Shown here piece by piece: positions 12,701-23,939 of a stretch of 64,000 nucleotides of DNA. Under the pieces are notes generated by a model, which ran no database searches, was not told where the DNA came from, and saw nothing but the letters and a program-made list of their open reading frames with translations. Position 1 is the stretch's first letter. Every line of letters starts with the position of its first letter. Source of the stretch: Ceratodon purpureus (lineage: Eukaryota > Streptophyta > Bryopsida > Pseudoditrichales > Ditrichaceae); contig CM026429.1 in assembly GCA_014871385.1 (NCBI GenBank), forward strand, positions 12,003,783 through 12,067,782, read 5' to 3'. The translations under genes and the position numbers were made by a program.

Positions 12701-14354
12701 GTCGCTGTGAAAATCTCGCTTGCTTTCTGCTCCAGGAGAAACAACGGGCCTGGTTGTAACTGGGGGGGAATAGGGCTGCACCACAGCACGGCCAGACCTT
12801 GCAGTTCTCTTGGATGGAGGTGGCGAAGGCCAAGCGGCTGCCAAAGGCCTTCCTGACGAGGACGGCGCCGTCTGTGAGCTCGTGGAAGCCTCGGCGATTT
12901 CTGCACTTAGCTGAGAAGTGCTAGGTTGTGGTTCAATAGGTTGTTCGACTTTGATGCTGGCTGGAGGCTGTTCTGTGTTGGCCGATACCGACGAGTACAA
13001 CTTCTGCCTCTCCTCAATCTGGAGCAATGAACTATTCATTGTTTAGACACACAATTGATAGTTCGCAATTAATAAAATCTGGGAGGTTTGAACCACTAAA
13101 CCACCGTTACATGAATTTGTTTTTGAAGGCCAACACACAACAGACCTCGTACTCCTCACCCGCAATGAGGAATAGGAAATTGGCACAAAATTGTCATACA
13201 AGCACTGCAAGTATTACACAAAGAAACTAAACACACAAAATTAATATTTCAAATTCGAAAACAGTGATTGTAGACAATGCTCATAACAAAAAGTTCACAG
13301 CTCTAGGTTACAAAACTGAAGCTATACTACTCATGTTAACACCGAGCGTGATTACAAATGCGATAGAGCCTAGCAGTTTGTTGCTAGTGTAACCCCGTTA
13401 AATTCAACCAATCACGGTTCCAGAAACTTCTGCTCTCAATCGACCACATGATAGAACTCTTAACATCCCTGCAGAACCTAACTCTGTCCTCCATTGAATT
13501 TCACTACACAATGCGGACTAGTCTATAGAGCTAAACGCGCTGAAATCGACCAGTCCGTGATCAAAATAGGTTTAGGCCAGTAATCTAGCATCCGATACCT
13601 AAATAAATCAAAAGGAAGGCAATCTGACAAACTGTCACACATCAAAATATAAAATCAGTTCAAAACCTTTTCCCCAGCTGCACATCTAATTCTCTAAAGC
13701 GCATCAATATAATACTATCACCAATTGCAGATCCCTGTAGGGCACATTTCCCGTACTCAAAAAACGCCCCGACTCACCTTCAACACAACCCTCAGCTGGA
13801 TCCAAAACCAGCCCTCATCTCCCAACCACCAAACTCAATAATGAATCTTAACTCAAATCCCTGAGAAAAGTGGAAGAATTCAGCCCCCAAATCACGCACC
13901 CAGCTCACGAGAATTGCCGTTTTCAGAACCCCGAGGGCCGAACCACTAGAAACGCAACCCCTAACCCAACACTGCAGTCGGAGTAGGCAAAAGAAGCGAA
14001 ATTCCGTACCTGATCAAGCAACTCCTTCTGCATTGCCAGCAACCTCTTGCTCTCCTCCAACACCACCGACCTATCCTTGGCCGCGTTGTTACCACCACCA
14101 CCACCACCACCCTTCCCCCCTTGCTCCCCAACCCCCTCCGCCCTCCTCACCACCCCTCTCCGCTGCCCCACCCGCCCCACTCGCACCACCCCCACGCCCT
14201 CCGCACATTGCCTCCCCCTCCCCAACGGAAAACACGCCCTCCCGGAACAGCTCGACGTCGCCCCCCCTCCCGACCCCCCTCTCGTCTGCGTCAGAGACGA
14301 CGACGGCAACGACGCTGCGCACTCCAGCATCGCCATTGCCACACTCCTCCCCAT
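9779..14354 (-). CDS. SS2: Soluble starch synthase II, plastid, eight exons
   Basis: Transfers glucose from ADP-glucose to growing alpha-1,4 glucan chains (amylopectin) in the plastid; GT5 family. Exons on the minus strand: 14354-14010, 13018-12535, 12324-12260, 12078-12001, 11749-11639, 11423-11379, 11138-10965, 10735-9779. All are GT-AG with matching phases; 752 aa, close to usual SSII length. Residues 1 to about 100 are rich in Ser, Arg and Gly like a transit peptide. A Pro/Ser linker follows. The catalytic part starts near 260 with the ADP-glucose motif KTGGLGD at 275-281. Later come [46 protein letters not shown] near 650 and VGGLKDTV near 672. GLGWTFD and the C-terminus favour SSII over SSI, SSIII or GBSS. 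An upstream GTG-initiated extension of the frame was not used because ATG 14354 starts a credible transit peptide. Confidence 0.95.
11313..11339. repeat. Adenine homopolymer, 27 bases, inside a starch synthase intron
   Basis: Twenty-seven A on the plus strand (T on the gene strand), between the exons at 11379-11423 and 10965-11138. It lies about 175 nt upstream of the splice acceptor, too far to be that site's own pyrimidine tract. Confidence 0.8.
14092..14113. repeat. (ACC)n microsatellite inside starch synthase exon 1
   Basis: About seven ACC/CCA units, read on the minus strand as a run of seven glycines near the end of the first exon, just before the helical [11 protein letters not shown] segment. 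Confidence 0.75.
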
Positions 14355-14573
14355 CTCTCCCCCAAAACACACTCCGATCCCTCCAAAACCACCACCTTTC
14401 TCCCCTCCTCTCCAACAAAACCTCCAACTCCAACTACTCTCCAAACTAACCACACCACCAAGCTCTCACATTCCCACCACGACGGCAATGACGAGGCCCG
14501 TACCAGGAATCCTCCAAGGTGAGAATTTGCCTGGCTGAGGCTCTAGAGAGTGGAATTATCTGTCTTGTAATGA

Positions 14574-14697
14574 CTCCGCTGATGCTGATGCTGATGCTGA
14601 TGATGATGATGAGTGTGTGTGTGTGTGTTGATGGTGTTTTGAGATGTGAGAGTGATGTTGGTTGTTGGTCTGTGACTCTGTGTGTGTGTGTGTGTGT
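14574..14697. repeat. Microsatellites (GATGCT)n and two (GT)n runs
   Basis: GATGCT/GAT units are followed by a GT run to about 14629, and a second TG run covers about 14680-14697. They lie 220-340 bases upstream of the starch synthase ATG, hence in its leader or proximal promoter. Confidence 0.75.
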
Positions 14698-15146
14698 TGG
14701 GAGATGGGTGAACTGATGAGTTGATGGTATCGCGAGCGCCCACTTGAGGGATGCGTCCACACTGTGTTGTACCTCCACCGTTGGTGTTCGGGTGTCACTT
14801 GTTGTGTGCAGGCTGCAGGGCTGGCCCCTCCCGAGGAGAGTTCTCTCCGTCCGTCGCTTGGGGCCGAGTCCGGGCAGCCCCTCGGTGCTGTACCACGTGA
14901 CCGGTTTTCTTTCACCACCCGGGAGTTTCTTATCATTTAGCTCATTATTTTATTCTCTATTCATTCTGTTCACTCTTAACTTTGTGTCTTCGGGAGGGGC
15001 TTTTTCTACCCCTACACATGGCTAGGTAGCACCGAAGATAGCAGTTACAGTGTGTTTACTCACGGTTTTAGCATATTACTTAGAGTAATTTTTTGTACCT
15101 TAAATGTATACCGAGGTACAACAACATGAGCACTGTCAGCATGTTG

Positions 15147-15205
15147 CTTTAGGCACAGCTTTTTTTTTTTTTTTTTGGGAACAAATGGTCTTTAGGCACA
15201 GCTTT
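15147..15205. repeat. 16-bp direct duplication flanking a short poly(T) insert
   Basis: CTTTAGGCACAGCTTT occurs at 15147-15162 and again at 15190-15205. Between them lie a T run and GGGAACAAATGGT. On the minus strand this reads as about 13 unique bases followed by poly(A) between target-site duplications. That is the layout left by LINE-type target-primed insertion of a polyadenylated RNA end. Confidence 0.55.
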
Positions 15206-16190
15206 GAGTAGTAGTTAGAAGTTTGTGTAGATAAAAAGTAAACCAGAGTTCTTGTTTGAACGCATTGGTTCTTGTTTCTAAGATCAAATTCTACTTTGTT
15301 GTTGGTATTTTCACTTGATAGGCTCCCAGTCACGTGACTGGAAGACATAGATTTCAATTGAAGCTTCAGAGGACCCAGTTCACAGGGCACCAAAATGCAT
15401 ATAACTTTATTAACTCTTAGTATGGATAGACGAGGAAACTAAAGTTATTCTTTGATTTCTGAAATGATACTGGTCACATGTGTCATCCTACGAGACCAAA
15501 GGAGGACCCTGTCTAAAGCTGCAGTCCAGTCAGCAACGTCTGTATATAAATAAAAACATCAACCTCTTTTAGCAAGTTGGAACTCATAATTTCATTTATA
15601 TGAACTAAGCCAAACAGACAAGGAATCACCGGCTGCTTGCCAATTGGAGATTACTCCTGGCAGAGGTGAAATGTATCTTTTCAAAACATAGCTACTTTAG
15701 ATTTTTGAGATATAAAAGTCCCAAAAAAACTAGGATCCCATAATTTTGAGCCCCCAGTACAGTCAGAGTGCCATTTACAAGAGTGAAAGGAAATATCAGA
15801 TTCCCATACTGGGCGACCAAGAGGACACTTCAGGAGTACATGTGATTGATTACATGGCACTTGTGGGGGAGTGACACTTGTGATTTTATGGAAGAGAACT
15901 TCCTCATTGAACAACATATCTTCTCCACATCAGGGATCATATGAGTGAGTATGATACTTATGTGGCAGCTCTTGAGTCTAGAATCTCCCTTGAATCAGCA
16001 ACTGTGCAGCTTGTACAGTTCAAAGTGAACTTCAGCAGCTATGTCTCTGTCTTTTTCTGAACAGTGCTGATGAGGAATGGTTGAAATGTCACATGTTCCA
16101 TGTGGAAACGCCACTGACATTGGTACGTACACCAATTATGTTCTTTAGTGTGGGGTACTCTAATTGCTTTACAGGGGGCACGCTAATGTA

Positions 16191-16453
16191 TACCCATCAA
16201 ACTTTTAGGAGAACCCTTTTTTTAGAATGTAGAATACTGTTCATGTAGAACATGTAGAACCCTGATATCACAAATTCAAGCTTTTGCACTCTTTTTTTGG
16301 AATTTTTTTGCCAAAATTTGAGTCCTATGACCCAAATTTAATACTATTCTCCTACCCAAATGTAATCACTCTCAATAGACATGGGACCAAAGTCCTGCAA
16401 GTTGGGGTGTTTTACTAGAGCTACTAAGGGTTCTCTAAAGAATTTGATGGGTA
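16191..16453. mobile_element. Short inverted-repeat (MITE-like) element
   Basis: TACCCATCAAAC..TTAGGAGAACCCTT at 16191-16219 is matched in inverted orientation, with a few mismatches, by 16426-16453. The roughly 260-bp body has no open frame. The repeats may extend outward by about 10 bases, but no clear target duplication could be fixed, so the superfamily is not assigned. Confidence 0.45.
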
Positions 16454-17616
16454 TTCTTTAGGTTAATCCACTTTACAATGCAATAACTTTTTTTAATGTA
16501 AGGTGGATATTTTACCAATGTGTGGAGATGGCGTTCTTGTATGTTACAGATATCTTTAATTTTGTAAAATCATAAACCTTCTAAAAAAAATGAAGTTATT
16601 TAAAACAATTAGTGAGTCATATACCAATGAAGATAAAAGGTGTGGTCATGTTAATTCTAAATATTTTATTTAATATTAATTGTAAACCGCCTTAATATTA
16701 TAACCAAAAATAGCCAATATTATAAAAGAACATTGATTGAGCTTAGGATGTACTTTAAAAGTAATTTTGTTTACAAATTAATTTAATGTGACATTGAGTG
16801 TTATGTGATATAATTTATTATCCTACGAACTTTGCATCAAACATTCATTGAATGCATGTTATATAATTAAATGTTGTGGATGTTTTTCTATAGATGAATA
16901 TAGTTAGATGAAAAATCTTCACATGATGAAAAATGTCAACAATGTCTATGGATGAAAAACATTGGGCCTACTATATTGCAATTGCCAAATGCTCACCCTC
17001 TGAAATTTGTCTTGTCAATTGCTGTCCTTGTGAACAATGGGCATCTTAGATAGAAAATGGAAGATTGTGATTGATAACTAGCTACCCAGATTTAGGGCAA
17101 ATTCGTCTAGAATCCATAACTTTTGCATTGTTACTTCAAATGCTTTGAAAATTGTGACATTGAAAAGCTACCCGTAAAAACTATGCGTAATAAAATTTTA
17201 AGAAAATCACAAAAATATAAGAGCTTAAAATAGCTTTCCATTAGTGCTGCCCATTAGTGCTACAACCACATTATGGTCTCAAAGAACTTTAAAGGTCAAT
17301 TGAATAGTAGCTTCAAGCAGTTGGACCACTTGTGCAACTAGGTATGGGGATTGTGCCATTATGACGTAGAGAGCTCTCGCAACCTTTTAGAATCGAGAAC
17401 CACCGCCTTCTAAACATCAAATATTTTCACGAACAAAACATCATGTTAATATTTTGTATGTAAGCATGTTGAAAGTGACTTTATTGGGATTCAAAAATCT
17501 TTTTGTTAGGACAAAATCCTAGCTTTATGCTCAACACAAGGCAAAGAGGGTCCTTGTTAGAATCAAAACTCATGGTATCTCAATCAAATACCAGATGCCT
17601 TTCCATATAACTCTTA

Positions 17617-18018
17617 CAGCATCCGCACTGGTCCGTGTCAAGCCTGTAAACAACAAAATATTGAGGGGCCGGAGGCTGAGCAATGCCGCATCGACGCTCT
17701 AGACTGTTTTTTAGGGTTGCAGGCTTTGGATAATTCGACCCGGGCTCTGTAGGTGCCAGAGTCATGCGCGGGCCCTGGAGCGCGACTTTCGAAAGTCTGT
17801 TCTGCTGCTCATTGCTCTGCTGCGGATGACGGAAGACGACAAACTAGTCCCCTTCATTACTATTCTAAAGACCCACCTCAAGCCTGCCACGTGGATAGCG
17901 CACCTTCCCTTGGTGAGCAGCGCTGCAAGACTCTTGAGGTCGCCCACGAGGACGAGCTTCGAGGCTGCATAAACCTCTTATTCAGAGCCCGGGTTGAGGA
18001 CCACGGGTGCGGATGCTC
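17617..18018. mobile_element. Non-autonomous TIR element (MITE), PIF/Harbinger-like, TTA target duplication
   Basis: The left end CAGCATCCGCACTGGTCC and the right end, read inverted, GAGCATCCGCACCCGTGG match over the AGCATCCGCAC core. TTA lies on both sides (17614-17616 and 18019-18021). The 402-bp body is GC-richer than its surroundings and encodes nothing recognisable. A 3-bp TTA duplication and short TIRs suggest a PIF/Harbinger-type origin. It ends 6 bases before the CACTA element begins. Confidence 0.65.
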
Positions 18019-18024
18019 TTATAT

Positions 18025-18033
18025 CACTAGTAG
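18025..18033 (+). repeat. CACTA left terminal inverted repeat
   Basis: CACTAGTAG, identical to the inverted right end at 38358-38366 and preceded by the TAT target duplication. Confidence 0.9.
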
Positions 18034-18046
18034 AAACAATGGAAAA

Positions 18047-18172
18047 AATGACCCTATTAATGACCCAAAACCGTGTCATTTCGGACCGTTTGACTTGGAA
18101 ATGACCAAGGAAGAATGGGTCATTCCGGACCGGTCATTCTCTGTACTGGGTCATTCCGGACCATTTTCACCC
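18047..18172. promoter_or_regulatory. CACTA left subterminal repeat array
   Basis: Six copies of AATGACC or its complement GGTCATT, plus one near copy, lie within 126 bases in both orientations. Several are followed by CCGGACC. In En/Spm, short subterminal repeats of this kind are bound by TNPA, so this is the likely binding region of the element's own TNPA-like protein. Confidence 0.75.
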
Positions 18173-18899
18173 TGGCGCCAGCGTTTTCATCGGATGGACT
18201 CGCAGTTTGCAGATGAGGTTACCGGGTACAGGTCGCAATGTACATGGTATGCGACTTTCCATTGTGAACGAAGATGACAGAATTCACCCTCGTATGTACA
18301 TAGCACATACTCCTCTAAGTTCTACTTTATCTTCTATACATTCGTAGATTTTAGTCGAAGTCACCACTCTCCGAGCTTAGTCAGTGTTCAATTGTTGAGC
18401 AGCACGCGTCGAAGTTTCTGTGCTATGAACTGGATGATTCCCCCGATCATGTAGAAATTCCGACATATCAGAGGCTCACACGTGGATGGCTTCTGATGAT
18501 CTGATACAATGCACTGCGAATCCAAATCGACGACAGAGAATTCAAGCATCGGGGGCTGTTCCGTTCAGACACTTGTTCGTCTCAAAGAACTCCAAATATA
18601 CGAGCTTCAGGAACAAAAATTCCGAAGCGGAATTTATCCGATTGCAATAAAAAGAATAATCACGTAGTGATCAACGTTACATGGATCATGCCCTTATGTC
18701 AAGGAAATGCTGGTGATGGCACTTTGCAATTGCCATCTGGGATAGGTACGAAGACATTATACCCCTCTCAAACTCCCATATGCTGAAGTGAACAACGAAT
18801 TCACTTAAACTCTTTGGTTTCCCCAGAAACTACCGTAATATTGACAGCGGACATGGTAGTCCAGTTAATGAATCTTCATCTGCTCTCTCGCCGGGTACT
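18173..18899. other. CACTA left noncoding segment
   Basis: About 730 bases between the subterminal array and the stop codon of the TNPA-like gene. It presumably holds that gene's 3' UTR and terminator. No open frame is supported. Confidence 0.5.
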
Positions 18900-21800
18900 T
18901 CATTTCTCCACCTTTGTGAGCTCTTTTGCCCACAATATGCTGGATCCAATTGCATCTTCTAAATTGAACTGCTCTGCCTCTTCAACTCGAACCATAAGCG
19001 GTTGGTTCACAGACACCTTCTCCAACGTGACACGTACGAGCTGCTGTGGTATGGGTTTCCCGTGGAAAACACCTGCTCCTCCCAAGGCCATTATAGTTCC
19101 GCTCGCAACGGTTATCTCCGGGTAAAGAGTGTTGGATAACTTCACTTTGTCGCCAACCTTAAACTGCATCATGAACCACTTACGAGTATGTTGAAGAAAT
19201 AAAACATGAAGTCTCGCGTACACTGCTGCATCTTACGACATATTTAGTTGATACTTTTTGTAAAATTCTGAACGAATACCTAGTAAATCACCGTTTTAAA
19301 AGCTCTCACCTCCATGTTCGACCGACGTGCTGTACTCTGGGAAGTAGACTGTCCAGTTCCTTTCTGCACACATTCGATTATGTCGAGGTAAGTCTTCGTA
19401 AGGTTCATAATTCTGGAGAACCGCTCACAAATTATAATTTACTTAATTAACAAGGTAAGTAAGATCATGACTAACCATCTTATACGACAAGCCGAAGTTC
19501 TCTGATCATTAGCAGTAATCTCAGATAGATTCATACATCGTTTAGCGTATCATTATCAGATTCAAAATGGAGCATTATAATACTTTTTCCAATGATTACA
19601 TTCCTGTAAATGAAAATGTACTAGGTTCAGATTAAGCATACCCTTTGTCACATCAGAAAACAATACTTTCAAAGCGTGAAGAGTGAGTTTTATCAAAGTA
19701 AACAGAATCCAAGTCCCCATTATATAATCTCCAATTACAACTTATGATGTACTTCTGGAAACCATCGACGGTACGTCAGAGCCATGACAAGTACAATAGA
19801 TGTGGTATCAACTAACCTGCTGTATTTTTAGTGCCTGGCATTCTTGAACGGTGGTATTCTCAAATTCCTGCGTACGTTGAGATTGTTGGAAGTTAGTCAA
19901 ACTGGAAACTGTTTTGTAACATTCCGTGTGATAACGGATCATGTGACATCTACAGACACAAACGGAATGATATGTAACTGGCCTTGATGTTTTTTAGCAT
20001 TCGCTGTACGACTCTATTTTCCCGAAGTGGTTCTATTGAATCATCTAAAGACCTGTATACAATTAAAATCACATGCTGGCCAAGAAAAGCACATAACTGT
20101 AAACCTCAACTTACAACATACATGCTACATCAGTTTTGAAATACAATCTACTTCGAGTACTCAACGTTGACTGGCGATATTTAGCAGAAAAACCAATGAC
20201 ACACTACTGATTGCGGTACACCATTTCAGTCGAAGGACCACGAGATCAATCTGCGAGTGACATTAACCTGTGAGCTAATGTAGTTGATGATGTCCACTGC
20301 GTGACATGAACTCTGTTGAACATTCACTTTTTCCTTCGTTTATGCCAAAAAATATTACTGTGATAATTCTTTAATCCTCTAGTGATGCCTTCATTATCAA
20401 CGGAAAGTACCAGAGCACGTGAAGCGACGACAGATGAGATAAAGAAAATTCAAAACTCACCTCTGCAGCACCTCTACTGGGATTGTTTCCGACACTGTTC
20501 TTACGTGTGACAGGAGGTTCTGTCTGCCAACAATGCTCAAGTATTACATGGATTACGTGCCAAGATGTTTAGTACATGTACTTGTGACATACACATGTAT
20601 ACTAAACATAAACAATTCAAAATAAATCTACAGATTAAACAAATACCCACTACTAATCCGATTCTACGACATAGACATTGGTAAACTTCTGTGTTTCAAG
20701 CCCTTGAAATTACCTACAATTGAGAACATCTCAAATTTCGTAAATGAATACTTTAATTACGAAAAGCCCTCATATGAGCCTCAATGTATTCTTCAGAATG
20801 GACCAGGTAGTGGTCTATCATTTTATCAGTTATCTGAATTACATGAATTAGAAAATAATGATCCTGGAAAAGAGTCCCGTTAAAAGAAATTGATAACTAT
20901 CTCTAAAGCACTACAATAATGACCAGAGACATATATACTACCATCACTGTCTGAAGAAATGATGTCTCCATCCAATGTACATAAATAAATCACTGTGGCA
21001 TATAGGTCGACGTCCTTAACTTTTTCTAAGTCAATCAATCAGAAAACATTACTCTGTACTTACCTCCTTCTGGAGGTGGTTGTCCTTAACCGCCCGACGC
21101 TTCATTGCATCATCTACATCTTCGTCGTCAGACGTTCTGCATAATCTGTCCCACCAGCGCTCACTACTTCCGATGCCACTGGAATTTCCCACCACATTCG
21201 TAGGCGTGTTGAGAACGTTGAACGTCCATTCACCTGGGTTCGTACTCCCTGTCCGCGGTAACTTCTCAGTCTCTCTGCCATCGGCATTTGGAAAACTACT
21301 GATGAAAGATTGTAGCATGGTTTGAATGCCGAGATTAGATTTCATAACATCACCGAGCATTCTCCGAGTCTCTACTTGGTTTTTCTCGACGGCGGTAAGT
21401 CTCTGAGAGTTTTTCTTCTCCATTTCCTGAACAACTTTACAGCTCATCAGTTCAGAAGTAGTGCGGCAGAGTAGTTCTACGAATTCCAGTTCATAGATCT
21501 ATTATAATCATAGTATGTACAGAAAACTGTGTCCACTGTAGGTTAGATTTCATCTGCGTCGCTGAATGTTGTTGTCCTATACAGCAATGCAGATTCAAAA
21601 CAGTTACTTTTGAGCAATCAGACGTTACGAAACGGTATGATGTTCTATCTTCTTAACACAATAACAGTATATATGTAAGAAAAATACTCCCCGTTTTCCG
21701 AACTGCCGAGAAAATCGTGAAACTGTAAACCTTCATCGAACAGTCCAAGACAGCTAAGTAATGCAAAGAGAAGGCAGAATGAAGAGAACAATTCATGTGT

Positions 21801-23939
21801 ATAAGCACGTACGGAGGTGTTTGGATTATCCTTCGCGGACCTAATCTCGTTCCCAACATCTGTAACGCCGAGAGATTTCTCCTTCTCCTTCCTCTGCATA
21901 CAGAATGTCAACAGACACATACATAGAAGTCGACGGTGAAAAAGTCAGGCATCTACAGCTATTACATCAGAAACGGCTCAGTCCAATCGTCATTGGTATA
22001 TAGCTAAGCAGACGTGTGAATTAAGAGTACATCAGTTCAGGTTTGGTGCTTACCAGTTTCGCAGCCTTTCCAGCATAACCCAGACGTCCAACACGAGGGT
22101 TTCGAGCTACCTTCTTCCTCTTTTCGATCATCCTCTCCGATTCCTCTTTTGAACTCGGAGTATCCCAATGTTTTTTCATGGCGTCCCATTCTTTTTCCGA
22201 GTACCTTGGGGGGGCTTTCAATTTCCCAGCATGTCTCCTCTTCATACGCTCTCGATCTTTCCGCATCCATGTCTTCACCATCTTGTCCATTGCTGCATCT
22301 GATACCTCATGGTCCAAAAACTCAAACTTCTTCCTCAATGCCTCGCGCAGTTTGATTTTTGAATCTTCGTATTGGTCTTCAAACTTAATCACACTCATGT
22401 CTAACATGCGCGGAGTTAAGTTGCGAATATATTCATGCCACTTGAGATGTCCTGCGCACGCACTGTCAATTATACCAGAAGGTTTTACCTGCACTACGTA
22501 TGGCGGAAGTCCAGCGTTCTCTCTTTTCTTGGCAGCCTCGTTGGCATCCCGTTTGCTAGCTCTCCTGATCCTTTTTTTAATCGAATCCTCTTTCAGAGAC
22601 ACAGCTTGAGAATCTGAATCCAGCTCCTTCTCTTCGTTCCCTGCTCCTTGTAAATCAGTGGTACTAGGCCGATGGTTCACCTGTGCAAAGTTCCAATTCA
22701 TTGGGAAATTAGGTTGCGGTACTCCAGAAAACATTGTCCGCATTTCCTGACTCGAAGAAGCCTGCGGTACAGGCACCCAGAAACAACCAGGACCGACAGA
22801 CATCTGCGTAGGGTTTGTTGTAGGAACAAACGTATTTGCTTCAGGTCGAGGAAATGTCGACTTCACTCTGCGAGAGTCATGCAAGGAGGGATTGTCGCGA
22901 CGGACTCCACGACCGGAGTCATCATATGTTTCGGCGGCTCTCCGTCCCTTCGCATTCACGGTTCTGCCCATGTTTCCGGCGGGACGTAAATCCCTATCTC
23001 CCCCTGATTCATTTGACTGTGAGTCGCTTTCACCATCCTCAATCGGGTCAAAATCGTCTGATAACAAAGACACAACGTGAGTACATGCTAAGTTGTCGGG
23101 CAAAGATTCGGAGTAAGTGTAACCCATTCCTAATAGAATACCCTAAAAAATACAACATGTACACCTCTGTCATCCTTTTCTATAAATGGGGCGAGAAGGG
23201 AACATGAATTAGCACAATAGGATCGTCGTTTTCATGTAGTGATACAAGCAAACTTATTTGAACGAGGTCAGAAGTGCGCAGTAAAAACGTGTACGTAAAC
23301 TGCCAACATTCGTGACATGCCAAATTAGGGCGACGTAAAGGTTTAGGGTTTTCATTACCTGATGGCTCACTGCCAATTGATTTGTCGTCGTCTTCTTCTC
23401 CAGATTTCTCCAGACGCTCGCCATCGTCGTAAACCGTTCTGCCCTCACTGTTTTTAGATTCATTCCTTTGAAGACGACTGCTTCGACGACTGGGTCCTTC
23501 TTCCTCACGAATTTTTCTCTTCTTGACGGCCTGCTTGTTCCCTCGCAACGACGAATACCTGCATGACAGCAGACCCACAACGTAATTTCAATCAACGATG
23601 ACTCCTGCTCAACAATGTAGAGAGTACATATGGGAAGACGATCGGAAGGGCGTCTGAAGCTGTACACCAAAGGAACAATACCGGGAAGGAGAAATCTCAA
23701 CCGTCGAATAGAACACGTGTCAGGAATCCTGTGGTACAGTACACGAACATCTAGGGTTAGTAGGGGTGAAGAGTAGAGACTTACAGTGAATTCGCTAAGT
23801 CGACAGATGGTTGTAAAAATGCATTATTCCTCGCGATTCTCGAGGCACGCTCCCTCTCGTACTCGTTCATCTCCTCCTGGTCCTCCTCCAATTCCGTACT
23901 GTTGTGGGCGTCTTCGTCGTGTAGGTTTGTTTGGGACAT
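18900..23939 (-). CDS. TNPA-like CACTA accessory transposition protein, nine exons
   Basis: Predicted DNA-binding partner of the transposase. Exons on the minus strand: 23939-23785, 23558-23359, 23057-22054, 21893-21813, 21426-21064, 20523-20461, 19867-19817, 19363-19310, 19163-18900. All junctions are GT-AG and phases agree throughout, giving 744 aa with no stop. Near residue 30 is MNEYERERASRIARNN, and RRSSRLQR follows, both common at the start of plant proteins of this type. About residues 300-460 resemble the plant Ptta/En/Spm transposase domain (Transposase_24), with WHEYIRNLTPRML, MVKTWMRKDRERMKRRHAGKL and a closing RNPRVGRLGYAGKAAKL. The 21426-21064 exon opens with a coiled-coil-like stretch. 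The last exon (FKVGDKVKLSN...VASGTIMALGG...) resembles the TNP1/En/Spm C-terminal domain. Small extra exons could have been missed. Confidence 0.8.

Larger units (their letters stand above)
14355..17616. other. Starch synthase upstream region and gene-free AT-rich DNA
   Basis: The first 500 bases presumably carry the starch synthase promoter and leader and contain microsatellites. From about 15000 to 17600 the DNA is AT-rich, without a supported gene. It contains an insertion scar at 15147-15205 and a short inverted-repeat element at 16191-16453, both listed separately. Pyrimidine-rich shadow frames at 14033-14538 are the antisense of starch synthase exon 1. Confidence 0.55.

Noticed and set aside
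14033-14538. Pro/Ser-rich plus-strand frames
   Set aside because: They are the complement of the Gly/Arg-rich starch synthase transit-peptide exon.
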